From NCBI RefSeq assembly GCF_025145645.1, contig NZ_CP102252.1:2604001-2668000 (forward strand): 64,000 nucleotides of DNA, read 5' to 3'. This document shows positions 34,710 through 44,638 of this stretch, in pieces (within the stretch, counting starts at the first letter, position 1; the number at the start of each line of letters is the position of its first letter). Below the pieces are notes generated by a model. The model ran no database searches. It was not told where the DNA came from and saw only the letters and a program-made list of their open reading frames with translations. The DNA is from Alistipes senegalensis JC50 (GTDB lineage Bacteria; Bacteroidota; Bacteroidia; Bacteroidales; Rikenellaceae). A program made the position numbers and the translations under genes.

Positions 34710-34944
34710 TGCCTCTATTTCAAGGTCTGAGAACTACTCCTCTTCTTGACATATTCCCTGATTCATTGACCAAATTGCCGACTATTTGCTTGTATGGGTT
34801 AGGATTTTTTGCTAATATTGTGTTACTATATTTTCTATTGAAAAGTTTTAATTTGCTAAATATCAACAATATGCACAACTTTTTATACATAAATCTTTTT
34901 ATCAATCTAATTCCGCCAACGGATTTTTAAATACCAAATATTTT
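34710..34944. other. AT-rich leader of the secreted-protein operon
   Basis: This 235-base gap upstream of the leucine-rich repeat gene is AT-rich and likely holds its promoter. I could not choose a clear TAnnTTTG box with correct spacing. Confidence 0.35.
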
Positions 34945-36663
34945 ATGAACGCACGTACACTTCTTATTCCACGTACACTTCTTATTCTTAGTCTGGTTGT
35001 CCTCTCCGGAGCGCCATGCGCATCTGCGCAGTCTTTCAAGGAAAGACTCAAGAACGCCGCAAAGAAGATAGAACAGAAAGTCAAACAGGAAGTAGCGCCC
35101 AAAAAACTTCCGGAAAAGTCCGGTAACACTTCAAGTCTCGACAGCGAACTCCAAAAGCGCCACGACGCCATGGTGGGGCCGGACAACAATAAGAACGCTG
35201 AAGACGAAGCTCCCACCGTCAGGTTGCCGGAGACCCACACTGCTCTTTTTGCGCCACTCGGATACCCTGTCGAGGCAACGTATGGGATCAAATCGGTAAA
35301 GCCGGTGATGCCGCCGAGAGAGGCATCCGATCAGGTGAACTGGAGTGAAAAACAGCCGAATGTCTATGAGCTCGACAACCAGAGCCTTGTAGCCGAGTTT
35401 CTGATGCTCGACGACTGCTTTGCCGACGGCTACATCAAAACCCTCACCCCGGCACATTGGAGATACGATGAGATCGTCAAGGGCGAACTTTGGGCTCGCG
35501 TGGGCGCATTGAACAAGATGGTCGAGCAATACAACGAAGCCAAAGAAGAATACGGCGCCGACACTTACCAGTGGGTCATCAACGGCATCCACAACAAAAT
35601 CGCCTCCGTGCTTGACTCTCGCGAGTACAAAACCCTGATCCGCTCATCCCTCACTCCGCTCTTCACACTTAAAGACAAGTGGATCAGTGATGAGACCAAG
35701 GCATATTTCAATGCTCACGGAGGCTATGAGAACGCCCACAAAGCCAACTGGACCGTCTGGGATCCGCAGCCGAACAAAAAAAGCATCACGACATCAGCGT
35801 CCGGCCAGACCGGGAAAGTGATTGAGGAGGTCGGGGCAGGTGCTACGGTTGACATCGAGGGAGTCCTGTATGTCCTGCACAACTCCAACAACGGCGGCGC
35901 ATCCCACGCATTCATCTCGGAAGTGGCGAAGACGGCCGTTGCCGGCAAGAACATCGTGATCCCGGACTATGTCACATACAACGGTAAAAAATATCCGGTG
36001 ACGGAAATGCGTGGCAATATTTTCTCCGGCACCGCCATCAAGTCCGTGAAACTTCCGTCCACGTTGACGGAGATTTCCAATTCGGCATTCCGCGAGACTC
36101 CTATAACTGAAATAGTAATCCCGGCCTCGGTCAAGATAGTTCAGGGTTCGGCTTTCTACGGCTGCAAGAACCTCACGAAAGTAGTCTTCGAAAACGACGT
36201 CATGGATGAAGTCCACGGCTGTTTCCAGAAGTGCATAAATCTGAAAAACGTCAAGTTCCCACGCCGCGTCGGACTGATGAGTTACGATATGTTCGAGGGC
36301 TGCGTCAATCTCACAGAAGTGATGCTTCCGGAGAATCTGAGCGAAATTTATTCATCCATGTTCAGTGGCTGCAAGAACCTCAAGAATGTGGATATCCCGG
36401 CGAGCGTGACCAAGGTCGGCAACAGCGCATTCTCGGACAGCGGCATCACCTCGCTCGACCTCTCCAATGTCAAGGAATTCGAAGGGTTCTGCTTCTCCGG
36501 ATGCAAAGCGCTCAAGACTGTCAAGCTGAACTCCAGCCTGAAGGAGAATTTCCTTATGGAGACCTATCAAGAATTCACGGAATGTCCGTTACTGGAAGTC
36601 AAGTACATAAACAACGAATATGTCTTCCCGGAAGGGTTCATCTTCGTAGACGGCAGCAGGTAG
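34945..36663 (+). CDS. Secreted BspA-type leucine-rich repeat protein
   Basis: This 572-residue exported protein has a signal peptide (LLILSLVVLSGAPCASA). A basic coiled stretch follows (FKERLKNAAKKIEQKVKQEV), then a helical unassigned domain to about residue 260. The C-terminal third holds LRR_5 repeats of the Treponema/BspA type, such as IKSVKLPSTLTEISNSAF, ITEIVIPASVKIVQGSAFYG and LKNVDIPASVTKVGNSAF. Such repeats mediate protein or matrix binding at the cell surface. It is followed after 4 bases by a second secreted protein, so they are an operon. Function beyond adhesion or interaction is unknown. Confidence 0.82.
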   Translation: MNARTLLIPRTLLILSLVVLSGAPCASAQSFKERLKNAAKKIEQKVKQEVAPKKLPEKSGNTSSLDSELQKRHDAMVGPDNNKNAEDEAPTVRLPETHTALFAPLGYPVEATYGIKSVKPVMPPREASDQVNWSEKQPNVYELDNQSLVAEFLMLDDCFADGYIKTLTPAHWRYDEIVKGELWARVGALNKMVEQYNEAKEEYGADTYQWVINGIHNKIASVLDSREYKTLIRSSLTPLFTLKDKWISDETKAYFNAHGGYENAHKANWTVWDPQPNKKSITTSASGQTGKVIEEVGAGATVDIEGVLYVLHNSNNGGASHAFISEVAKTAVAGKNIVIPDYVTYNGKKYPVTEMRGNIFSGTAIKSVKLPSTLTEISNSAFRETPITEIVIPASVKIVQGSAFYGCKNLTKVVFENDVMDEVHGCFQKCINLKNVKFPRRVGLMSYDMFEGCVNLTEVMLPENLSEIYSSMFSGCKNLKNVDIPASVTKVGNSAFSDSGITSLDLSNVKEFEGFCFSGCKALKTVKLNSSLKENFLMETYQEFTECPLLEVKYINNEYVFPEGFIFVDGSR

Positions 36664-36667
36664 AGTC

Positions 36668-38998
36668 ATGAAAAAGATATTATTTCTACTTTCAGTGGCG
36701 GCACTGCTGCTGCCTTTGGATAGTTCGGCCCAGAGCAAGCCGAAGATCAAGTCAGTGGATTTCACTATACAGGTTCCGACCCCGGGGATGTCGCTTTTCG
36801 ATGCACGCGAGATGCAGTTCACATCTGCGAAGACCGAGTTCGGAGACCTTGCCGCCACGGGCGGCATCCAAGTCCAGGAGATTGACTGGATCGGGGATTT
36901 CCGCGAGGACGATGAAGGGGACATGTTCTTCAAGGACGGGTTCATATACAAGGCCCGGATCAAGTTCATGGTAGACCCTTCGGGCAAGTACGACACCGAT
37001 TACATATTCAAGGACAACGACTACTACATCGACGGCAGCCGCATCAGCGCCACAGTCAACGGAGTGCAGGCCAAGGTCGAGCGCAGCGCTCCTTACTTCA
37101 TCGACATTGAGGTATCCATGCCTGTTGGAGCCGGTGGAAAAGGCTCGATGCGTGATCTGGCACAGAGCAGCCCAACGGACTATGAGCTCAACAAGGACTC
37201 ATACCGCGCATCGCAGAAAGCGTATTCAATCGCCGAGGCCGATGCTGCTTGCCCGGATGTGAGCCCGCTTGACGTGATAACCATCAATAATACGTATCAC
37301 GCGGCGTTCCGTGCCATGCGCGAGTTCGGAGATGAGTTCATCGGGCATAAGAATATGCTTGTCACCAAGGTAATCGTAGATACCGATGACGAGCGCATAT
37401 ATGGAGATGTGGCATCGGACGTCAACAATACCATACAAGGCCCATTCAACATCAGGGAAGTCTGGCTCAGCGACAAAGTCGATGCGGTAAAGTTCATACG
37501 CGCCATATTCGCAGTAATGCAGGGTTATACACCGGAACACAGCGATATCTACTGCCCCGAGTTCAGTTACCTCTTCCATACCCAGCGTGCCACGCTCTTT
37601 ATCCCGGAGACTGCTGTAGCCGATGTAAGGGCGATGTTCAGCCGTCCGACCTGGAGTTTCCGCACACTGTTCTCGCTGAAAACCTACTCCGGCGACGTGC
37701 ACTCCGCACAGGAAGCCGGTGCGACGGCAGCCAAACCGTTCTGCACAAGCCACGTATTCACCGACAAGGTAGCTGCGGCAGACAAGGTTTTCAGGTACGG
37801 CACCTGTAGCAATTGGCCGGAATATTATTATTCCTGCAAAATCTGCGGAAAGTGCGAACACAATGACAAACACGTGTTCAGTATGAACAGGCCAACGTGG
37901 GAGGTCCGGGCTCATCAGTATGATCAGCCTGTTGCTGATGACCAGGCTTATGTCGGAGTCAACTCCGCCGGGCAGCATGTATGGTGGTACAGTTGCATCT
38001 GGTGCGGACACTCCGAAGGCTATGACCAGAGGCACATAACCAAAGCAGAATGGCAGGCAAGCGGCACAGAGGGAACATACGAGAGCTATAGGGACGCCAT
38101 GGCCGACATGACAAAACAGTTCGAGGAGAGTGCCCTTCTGAAGACCACGGCACAGCCGGGGATGTTCATTCTCAAAAAAAAGTCGGACTCAAAGATGAGT
38201 CCTGCCTTCCAGAGTAGTGTGAACTTCGCCCTCAATGACAACCTCTTGGATGAAAGTGTCCTTGGCAATGATTATACACTTCCCCTGAATCACCGCCAGC
38301 TCAACTCGCTGGCCGAGCATCTCGTGAAAGAACTTACCGGCAGCGAGGCCACGGCGTCCTCCATTGGTCTGGACAAGGCTCTTGGCGGAAAAGCCCCGGC
38401 AGACGACTCCCCTGTCTCCCGCCAAGAGATGGCCGCCGTGATGTACCGTGCCCTTAGGTATATAGAAGAGTGCGGAGTATACTCATATACGGAGTTCGTT
38501 TCTGGGTTGGATAAATACTCCGATCACATCCGCATTGCCCCTTGGGCCAAGGAAGCCATGGCATTTATGGAGGCTCTCGGGCTTATGAACGCTTCTTCCG
38601 GCGGTACCCTCTTTCCAGAGAAGACCTGCTCCATCGAAGAAGCCATAGACCTGACCGAGAAGTGCACGCACGCCCACCAGCTCGGCTGGTATCAGGCAAG
38701 GTCGTGGGGCGAAGGTGACGGCAGATCCTATTTTGGCAATGTCTGTTATATACCTCACCAAGAAATGAGTACCAACCATACCTATGCCCCGGGTGAGAGG
38801 GTTTGGGTTACTGGACCGCGTTTGGGCGGGTCATCGAAATCCCTTCCGATTTTGGAGCCGTACACCGGCCAGATTCTGTATGTGGATGCCGAGTGGTTCC
38901 GTCCTGTGCGGAAGTTCGTCTATACATCGAAGCGCACAATCACAGGACCTATCATCTTCCAGGATTATTTTGATGGTGTTTCCATCAAGACTTTCTAA
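36668..38998 (+). CDS. Large exported protein with CxxC pairs and an SLH-like end
   Basis: This 776-residue protein has signal peptide MKKILFLLSVAALLLPLDSSA. The middle carries CKICGKCEH and CIWCGHSEG, two CxxC clusters that could bind metal. The C-terminal third, from VSRQEMAAVMYRALRYIEEC through APWAKEAMAFMEALGLM and GGTLFPEKTCSIEEAI, resembles S-layer-homology (SLH) repeats common in Firmicutes and unusual in Bacteroidetes. The N-terminal half is unassigned. It is translated with the leucine-rich repeat gene and followed by a strong terminator. Confidence 0.72.
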   Translation: MKKILFLLSVAALLLPLDSSAQSKPKIKSVDFTIQVPTPGMSLFDAREMQFTSAKTEFGDLAATGGIQVQEIDWIGDFREDDEGDMFFKDGFIYKARIKFMVDPSGKYDTDYIFKDNDYYIDGSRISATVNGVQAKVERSAPYFIDIEVSMPVGAGGKGSMRDLAQSSPTDYELNKDSYRASQKAYSIAEADAACPDVSPLDVITINNTYHAAFRAMREFGDEFIGHKNMLVTKVIVDTDDERIYGDVASDVNNTIQGPFNIREVWLSDKVDAVKFIRAIFAVMQGYTPEHSDIYCPEFSYLFHTQRATLFIPETAVADVRAMFSRPTWSFRTLFSLKTYSGDVHSAQEAGATAAKPFCTSHVFTDKVAAADKVFRYGTCSNWPEYYYSCKICGKCEHNDKHVFSMNRPTWEVRAHQYDQPVADDQAYVGVNSAGQHVWWYSCIWCGHSEGYDQRHITKAEWQASGTEGTYESYRDAMADMTKQFEESALLKTTAQPGMFILKKKSDSKMSPAFQSSVNFALNDNLLDESVLGNDYTLPLNHRQLNSLAEHLVKELTGSEATASSIGLDKALGGKAPADDSPVSRQEMAAVMYRALRYIEECGVYSYTEFVSGLDKYSDHIRIAPWAKEAMAFMEALGLMNASSGGTLFPEKTCSIEEAIDLTEKCTHAHQLGWYQARSWGEGDGRSYFGNVCYIPHQEMSTNHTYAPGERVWVTGPRLGGSSKSLPILEPYTGQILYVDAEWFRPVRKFVYTSKRTITGPIIFQDYFDGVSIKTF

Positions 38999-39188
38999 AA
39001 CGAAGAAAGCGGCTAAAAAGGCAATAGACAGATGAATATCCGACGCCAAGGCGTACACGCGCAAATTCCTGACAGGATCTGCAAACTGCCGGGCAGATAA
39101 ACGTAAAGCGGATAAAAATGCGCTGCTACTCTCGTAAAAGTAAACACAAAGAGGTGAGAGAAGATAGAATATTGTACTTTTGATAGGT

Positions 39189-39216
39189 GGTTCTCCTCGA
39201 CTGTTCGAGGAGAACC
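39189..39216 (+). terminator. Rho-independent terminator of the secreted-protein operon
   Basis: A perfect 12-base stem (GGTTCTCCTCGA / TCGAGGAGAACC) with a 4-base loop is followed by a run of seven Ts at 39218-39224, about 190 bases after the operon. Confidence 0.85.
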
Positions 39217-39304
39217 ATTTTTTTGAGTTTCCTCTCCCGCTGGTCGTACAGCGTTTCGGGATACGGTCGTACAGGACGGTAAGCCTCGTTTTTGCTGGTT
39301 CCGT

Positions 39305-39856
39305 CTAGCCGGGCTCGGTGATGACGCTGCCGGAGAGTTCCGATTCTGCGACCGTTGCGATGAGTACTTCCGTTTTTTCACTGCCTCTGCGGGTAGCTTC
39401 TTTCACCGCTCCGGGTAGATCTTTTGCCAGCCGCTTGCCCATGGCAGCCCTCTTCCACTGTTCCCTATGAGTTTCCATTATCGCCACGAGTATTGTATCT
39501 TTTTCGGCAAGAAAGCGACGCAGAGTGTCTATTTCGCCGCCAGGTATGATTGTAGAGTACCGTTGTCCGAGTACGCCGAGCATACTGTCCGTTCTCATGC
39601 GATGCGTATGGTATTTGTCCCTTTCCGCATCACTCCATCCTGCCGCAGCCTCGCCTTGCAGGGCAAGCCCGGTGACGTGGCGATGGGCGATGTGTATGTC
39701 CTCGTACATCCTCCACAGCCGTGCCACGCTGCCTTCCACTTCCCGCATCTGCCGCCGCTCATATATCAAAATGGCGATCATACTGCCTATGACCGCCACT
39801 AAGATGATATATCCGAAAATGATTTTATGCTGCAATGGCATTCGTTTCTTTTCCAT
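39305..39856 (-). pseudogene. N-terminal fragment of an RteA-like sensor kinase
   Basis: This is the sensory front end of a histidine kinase resembling RteA, which regulates CTnDOT-type elements in response to tetracycline. Basic start MEKKRMPLQHK, one membrane helix (IIFGYIILVAVIGSMIAILI) and a helical periplasmic domain (IAHRHVTGLALQGEAAAGW, RMRTDSMLGVL) are present. The frame stops after about 183 residues, before any HAMP, H-box or ATPase domain. No partner regulator is adjacent. Confidence 0.6.
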
Positions 39857-40048
39857 CCGTATCACTTCTTATTCAAAATGCAATTTCTTACCACGGCAGA
39901 CCTTGCAAGCTCGACCTGCCACAAGACTCAACAAAATCTTTCTATCCTTCTTCTCCCAACAGATGGAAGAGCATACAACACTTCCTCCTTTCTTTATCCG
40001 AATACTGTCCTAACAGCTTTTGGAAACAGTCGTCAGTACACCGGTTTC

Positions 40049-41698
40049 TCAGAAAGCAAGGACGGGACGCACATTGTCACTGCCGTCGAATTTACTTGCC
40101 CAGATGCAGCGCACCATGCCTTGGAAGTTGTTCAAAATCCAGTACCATGTGTGGTACTTCGAGTGCTCCGAAGACGAACAAAACGAGACGAGGTTGTTGA
40201 ATGTATCCTTGTCCCCAACGGCGATATTCTCCATCCATTTGTTCAAAGCGGCGGGAACATCTCCTTGGCTCTTCCAGAGGAATTCTCCAGTGTCTGGCGA
40301 GGTTTGCTGGGTAACGTCCGCCAAAGCCGGACAACCGCCCAGATTTTGCAGGATGTCCCACCATTGGCCGGAGGCTAGAAGATACCAGCCGGTCGTGGTC
40401 GCAGGAACCGGACAGGTCGTGTTATAATCATAGGCGGCCTTGAATGCGGGATAACTGTCGAAGTTGCCGCGATTGGTGCGGATATGCTCGCAATTTCCGT
40501 AACCGCTGATGTCGTTGTAGTTATCGGCTTTCGTCCTGCATGTTGTAAGCCCCTCATCCATACCGAAAAGGCCCCACGCTTGTCTTGTCGCGATATTCTT
40601 CACAGCCATGACAAGGCCATGGACATTACCTTCTCCGCCTAACTTCTCTTTTTCCTTTGCACCGATACGGCTCTTGTCCGTCTGGAAAACGATGCCGACG
40701 ACTTTAGCCGCCTGCACCGTCGTTTCGTCCGCCTCTTTCGGAATCAGATACCCCGTCGTACCGTTATTTTTCGTGCAGTAGAAGTCTCCGATGCGGGCAA
40801 TGCCCGATTCGGCATAGGTGACGTTCTTTATGGTTTCCGCCGCGCCGTCCACCTTGTATCTCTTGTATTCCCCTACGACAGGATGGGACGCGGACGTGGT
40901 GATGGTAAACTCCCTGTTCCCCCCGTCATAACATCCCTCGATAGTCGGCATGGACGAGTGCACCAAGTAGCGGTAAGTGCCGTCAGCCATGCGCAGCGGC
41001 TTGGCGGTGCCTGTGAACGTAGCTTCTGCCCCCACGGTGTAGTCGGGAACATTCGCGTCGATAAACTTGTAAACGGTCTTCGGCATCTCGATGACGGCCA
41101 ACGCCATGCGGTGTTTCATGGCGAAAGAGAGGTGGATGGTGTTGCCCGTCCCTGTCGTTGAGCCTCCGGCTGTCATCAGGTCGGAGGCGGTGTAAGCGGC
41201 ATGGGTGCTCTGGTCGTCCCCGGGTTGCCAGCCATCAATGAGCGGCTTGAAGAACTCGGCATCGGTCATGACCGCCCCCTCCGCAGGTGTGGCAGTCTTG
41301 CCCGCCATGTCCGCCTGATAAGGATAGTAGAGGTAGTAGCTCTCTCCATCCATTCCGGCGGCAAGCGTCGTACCGTCGGTTTTCCACATGATGCCGCCCG
41401 TGGCGGCATCCTTTTCGGCTGTCAGCTTCACGTTTGAATAAACCGGCTTTCCGCCGCGCACCATGTAGAATCCGCAGGCATCGCCTTCGGTGAACTCGGT
41501 GGTGTAGCCGTTCTCCACGGCACGGGTCTCGACACGGGTTTTCATATTCTCAACAGCCGATGTATATCCGCCATCGGTAACGGAGATTGTCAGTTGCTGC
41601 GCCTTGTCTTGCACGGCAGGGAACTCTTCTTGCGTGCAGGATACAAGCAGCAGGAGCAACGCAGCTTGCAAGAGGTGGTATATGTTTTGTATCTTCAT
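40049..41698 (-). CDS. Fimbrillin-family lipoprotein, locus A third subunit
   Basis: This 549-residue exported lipoprotein has signal LLQAALLLLLVSC with lipobox Cys near 21. The N-terminal half looks like the fimbrillin (Mfa-like) fold, including a typical processing-site region (TRVETRAVENG). The C-terminal half is a distinct domain ending DNVRPVLAF, with SGQWWDILQNLGGCPALAD and RIGAKEKEKLGGEGNVHGLV. The next gene upstream shares this whole C-terminal domain. It is last in the locus A operon, so it may be a tip adhesin. Confidence 0.82.
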   Translation of the reverse strand: MKIQNIYHLLQAALLLLLVSCTQEEFPAVQDKAQQLTISVTDGGYTSAVENMKTRVETRAVENGYTTEFTEGDACGFYMVRGGKPVYSNVKLTAEKDAATGGIMWKTDGTTLAAGMDGESYYLYYPYQADMAGKTATPAEGAVMTDAEFFKPLIDGWQPGDDQSTHAAYTASDLMTAGGSTTGTGNTIHLSFAMKHRMALAVIEMPKTVYKFIDANVPDYTVGAEATFTGTAKPLRMADGTYRYLVHSSMPTIEGCYDGGNREFTITTSASHPVVGEYKRYKVDGAAETIKNVTYAESGIARIGDFYCTKNNGTTGYLIPKEADETTVQAAKVVGIVFQTDKSRIGAKEKEKLGGEGNVHGLVMAVKNIATRQAWGLFGMDEGLTTCRTKADNYNDISGYGNCEHIRTNRGNFDSYPAFKAAYDYNTTCPVPATTTGWYLLASGQWWDILQNLGGCPALADVTQQTSPDTGEFLWKSQGDVPAALNKWMENIAVGDKDTFNNLVSFCSSSEHSKYHTWYWILNNFQGMVRCIWASKFDGSDNVRPVLAF

Positions 41699-41727
41699 AT
41701 TCTTAAAGGACTAAATAGGCAAATAGT

Positions 41728-43455
41728 TCAGAAAGCAAGGACGGGACGGACAGCGTTACTCCATTTCTTATAGACAAAGTCGCAGCACACGTAATCAGAG
41801 GAGTACACGTTCCAGTTCCGTGCGCGGAACTGATTTAACTCCGATGACGACCAAAAACGGTCACCGGTGGTAAAATCATTCTTGCTGTCGGCTGCAATTT
41901 TATTCATCCAAGCATTCAAGGCAGCTGGAACATCGCCTTGACCTAGCCAACGGAAATCACCGGAATCCGACGAGGTTTGCTGACCTTTATCCGCCATAGC
42001 CGGACAACCGCCCAGATTCTGAAGGATGTCCCACCACTGACCGGAGGAAGGAATAAACCAGCCTGTGGTATTACGAGGTGGGCGGTATTCATTTATACTG
42101 TACATATCATTCCATTTCTCGACGGCTTCGAAGGCCGGATATGCCTCAATTCCACCGATACTATTTGCATGGTCAAGAATCTTGGTGTAATTGTGCAGAC
42201 CGCTGATGTCAGAGTAGATTTCAGACTTGGACCAGCAGTCTTTCACGTCTTCCAAATTATTCTCTTCATGGCTCCATTGGATATCTGTTGCGGTGTTCTT
42301 TAAGGCCATTACAAGGCCATGCACATTCCCTTCGCCCAATTTGGACTTTTCGGCAGTGCCGATACGGCTCGGGTCCGTCTGGAAAACGATACCGATGACT
42401 CTTCTTTCTATTTCACTTTTTGTTTGGAGTACGGGAGCAGGCTTGGGGCTTGCTATCTTCATACTGCCGTCAGTATAGATTTTGCGCAGGCCGCCGTCGC
42501 TCCACGTACCGTCGGAGTAGAAGTAGTCACCGATTTTAAGTTCATCCGCCGTGAATCTTTGCTTTACCCTTTTGGAGGTGACGTTCTCCTCGCCATTTGC
42601 AACCCACGTGCCACTGGTCACCGACTGCACATCAATGCCGTTGGCTTTCACGGTGATGGTGTAGGCATACCGCTTGCCACCGAAAAACCCAAATTTGCCG
42701 GCAGCTTCTGTTTCGGGAGTGTAGGTAAAGTCATTGCTGCCTATGCTGATTCGGATGAGCGGCTTGCCCGTCATATCCTGCGGCGGCACTAACGCCTCGT
42801 ATTTCTTCGTTGCGGCATCGTAATAGGGCTTTATCTCGCCGTCCGATTGGTCACCCGGTGATACCAAGCCGGCGGTTGAGTGCGTTAGCGGGTCTCCGAA
42901 AATGGTGACGGTCGCACCCTCCAACTCCTCTTCCGTAATGCCTTCGCCAGCTTTGAGAATTACTTCGATTTTCGCCATGCGGTGGATGAAACGGAGATTT
43001 ATGGCTTGGTCATAACGCCCTATGGCACTGGCGTACAGGACATCGAAAGCGGCGTACCCGCCACTTTGGTCGGAAATATCCGTTTCCGATTCTATGTCCG
43101 GGGTCCATGCACTGACGCGGGCTTCATCGGTGTTCTTCCAATAGAAGGCATTATCGGCATCCTTCGGGCTTGCATTGCCCGATGCGTCCATCACGTATGT
43201 TTTGTTACCAAACACGCCTTCCAGTGACACTCTAATCTCCTCGCCGCCCGTCCACGCATCCTTACCTCCGGCGCGGGTCTGCGGCTGCGCCACCTCCGCC
43301 GTCAGTTGCAGCGGGTACTTGCCGTCGGGCAGGGGCGCGGTGCTTTCATCCTCACTGCTACAGGAAGCGAGCACCCCACAGATGAGCATCATAACCGGCA
43401 ACCAGCCGCCGATGCGCGGCCACGGCCTTCTCGCTATGTTCCTTATTATTTTCAT
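41728..43455 (-). CDS. Fimbrillin-family lipoprotein, locus A second subunit
   Basis: This protein of about 575 residues starts at MKIIRNIARRPW (43455); an upstream start at 43515 lacks support. The signal ends LICGVLASC. The N-terminal fimbrillin domain has the maturation-like region QTRAGGKDAW. The C-terminal domain ends SNAVRPVLAF and shares SGQWWDILQNLGGCPAMAD with its neighbour. The two genes are therefore tandem relatives that differ mainly in the N-terminal half. Confidence 0.82.
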   Translation of the reverse strand: MKIIRNIARRPWPRIGGWLPVMMLICGVLASCSSEDESTAPLPDGKYPLQLTAEVAQPQTRAGGKDAWTGGEEIRVSLEGVFGNKTYVMDASGNASPKDADNAFYWKNTDEARVSAWTPDIESETDISDQSGGYAAFDVLYASAIGRYDQAINLRFIHRMAKIEVILKAGEGITEEELEGATVTIFGDPLTHSTAGLVSPGDQSDGEIKPYYDAATKKYEALVPPQDMTGKPLIRISIGSNDFTYTPETEAAGKFGFFGGKRYAYTITVKANGIDVQSVTSGTWVANGEENVTSKRVKQRFTADELKIGDYFYSDGTWSDGGLRKIYTDGSMKIASPKPAPVLQTKSEIERRVIGIVFQTDPSRIGTAEKSKLGEGNVHGLVMALKNTATDIQWSHEENNLEDVKDCWSKSEIYSDISGLHNYTKILDHANSIGGIEAYPAFEAVEKWNDMYSINEYRPPRNTTGWFIPSSGQWWDILQNLGGCPAMADKGQQTSSDSGDFRWLGQGDVPAALNAWMNKIAADSKNDFTTGDRFWSSSELNQFRARNWNVYSSDYVCCDFVYKKWSNAVRPVLAF

Positions 43456-43575
43456 ATTGTCTTTATTTATTTCGTTTTGTGCCACTGCCCGTTGCGATGC
43501 GGGCTGCCGCACCATTTATTATATATGGCGTGCCTCCGTCTTACGCCTGATGCACGGCAGTGGCTTTCAGACACA

Positions 43576-44607
43576 CTACATTTTTGCATCACCCGCATGG
43601 CTACCACCGTCGTTCCAGTTTTCGATGGTGCTTCCGCTAAGGGTCAGCCCCGTCTTCTTCACCGTGATGGTGTAGGTATAAGAATAACCGGCCTCCAACG
43701 CGGGTTTGATCATGTCCTTGTTGGAGTAGCTCTGGTATTCCCCGTCATCGGGAGATATCTCAAGCACCAAAGCGTTGGCGAGTGTCTGCGGGAGCAGGAT
43801 CATGGTGAAAGTCATCACGCCCGTGGCGGCGTCAAAGGTTGCCACGCACTTGTCCGTGGCCGTCTTCGGGGCACCGGTGCACTGGCGTAACATCCAGTCG
43901 CTCACAACGCTGCCCGCGGTCGCGGCGGTACCGGTCTTCACATCGAACGTTCCCTCGTGAACCAGGCCGCCCAGCTTGTAGTCGGCGAATTCCAGCACGG
44001 CAGTGTCGTCGAAACCGTCGGTGTTCGACACCTGCACCTTGAGGATAAGACGGGCCATCTTGTGCTTGAAGGAGCAGTCGCTGCCGCCCGCGGCGGTGTT
44101 GTCCGTGAAGCTGACGGTCGGGCTGTCTTTATCGGCCTTGGCTCCCGTGGCATGGATGTAGTCCACCTTCTCCTGTTCCGTGGTCGTGGGCTGGTTGCTT
44201 GTATTTACCGTAATCTTCCCGTCTGTACCAGGCAGGGTGGAGGCGTTTGCGCCCGATGCGTAAGGCGCGTAGGCGGCAAAAGTAAACTCGAGGAAAGCGT
44301 CCTCGAAGAAGATGCCGCCACCCGCCGTCATCGGGGTGAAGTCCGCGTTGGTGCCGGTGCTCGTGGTTGCGTATCCCACGTTCTTGTACTTGCCGCCCAT
44401 GGTCGTGGTCGTGCCAGGGGCATCCACCACCATCACGCCGATTCGGTCGGCGTTCCACCCGTTGTCCACAGCACGGGTCTTCGGCCCGCTCACGCCTGCC
44501 GTGATTCGTGCTTCCTCCGGATTGTTCTGTACCTCGTTCTCTTGTGTACACGCAGCCAATAGCGTTGCCGCTGCTGCAATAATGAAAAACCTCATGTTCA
44601 TTGTCAT
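43576..44607 (-). CDS. Fimbrillin-family major subunit candidate, locus A
   Basis: This protein of about 343 residues has signal FFIIAAAATLLAAC. A fimbrillin-type N-domain follows (RITAGVSGPKTRAVDNGW, with an Arg suited to gingipain-like trimming). The C-terminal end is TLSGSTIENWNDGGSHAGD, characteristic of Mfa1/FimA-like subunits. ATG at 44607 is chosen (MTMNMRFF); 44595 is also possible. It is the first pilin of the operon, probably the stalk subunit. Confidence 0.82.
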   Translation of the reverse strand: MTMNMRFFIIAAAATLLAACTQENEVQNNPEEARITAGVSGPKTRAVDNGWNADRIGVMVVDAPGTTTTMGGKYKNVGYATTSTGTNADFTPMTAGGGIFFEDAFLEFTFAAYAPYASGANASTLPGTDGKITVNTSNQPTTTEQEKVDYIHATGAKADKDSPTVSFTDNTAAGGSDCSFKHKMARLILKVQVSNTDGFDDTAVLEFADYKLGGLVHEGTFDVKTGTAATAGSVVSDWMLRQCTGAPKTATDKCVATFDAATGVMTFTMILLPQTLANALVLEISPDDGEYQSYSNKDMIKPALEAGYSYTYTITVKKTGLTLSGSTIENWNDGGSHAGDAKM

Positions 44608-44638
44608 AATCTTGTTTTTTTGATTAAAATATTTATCG

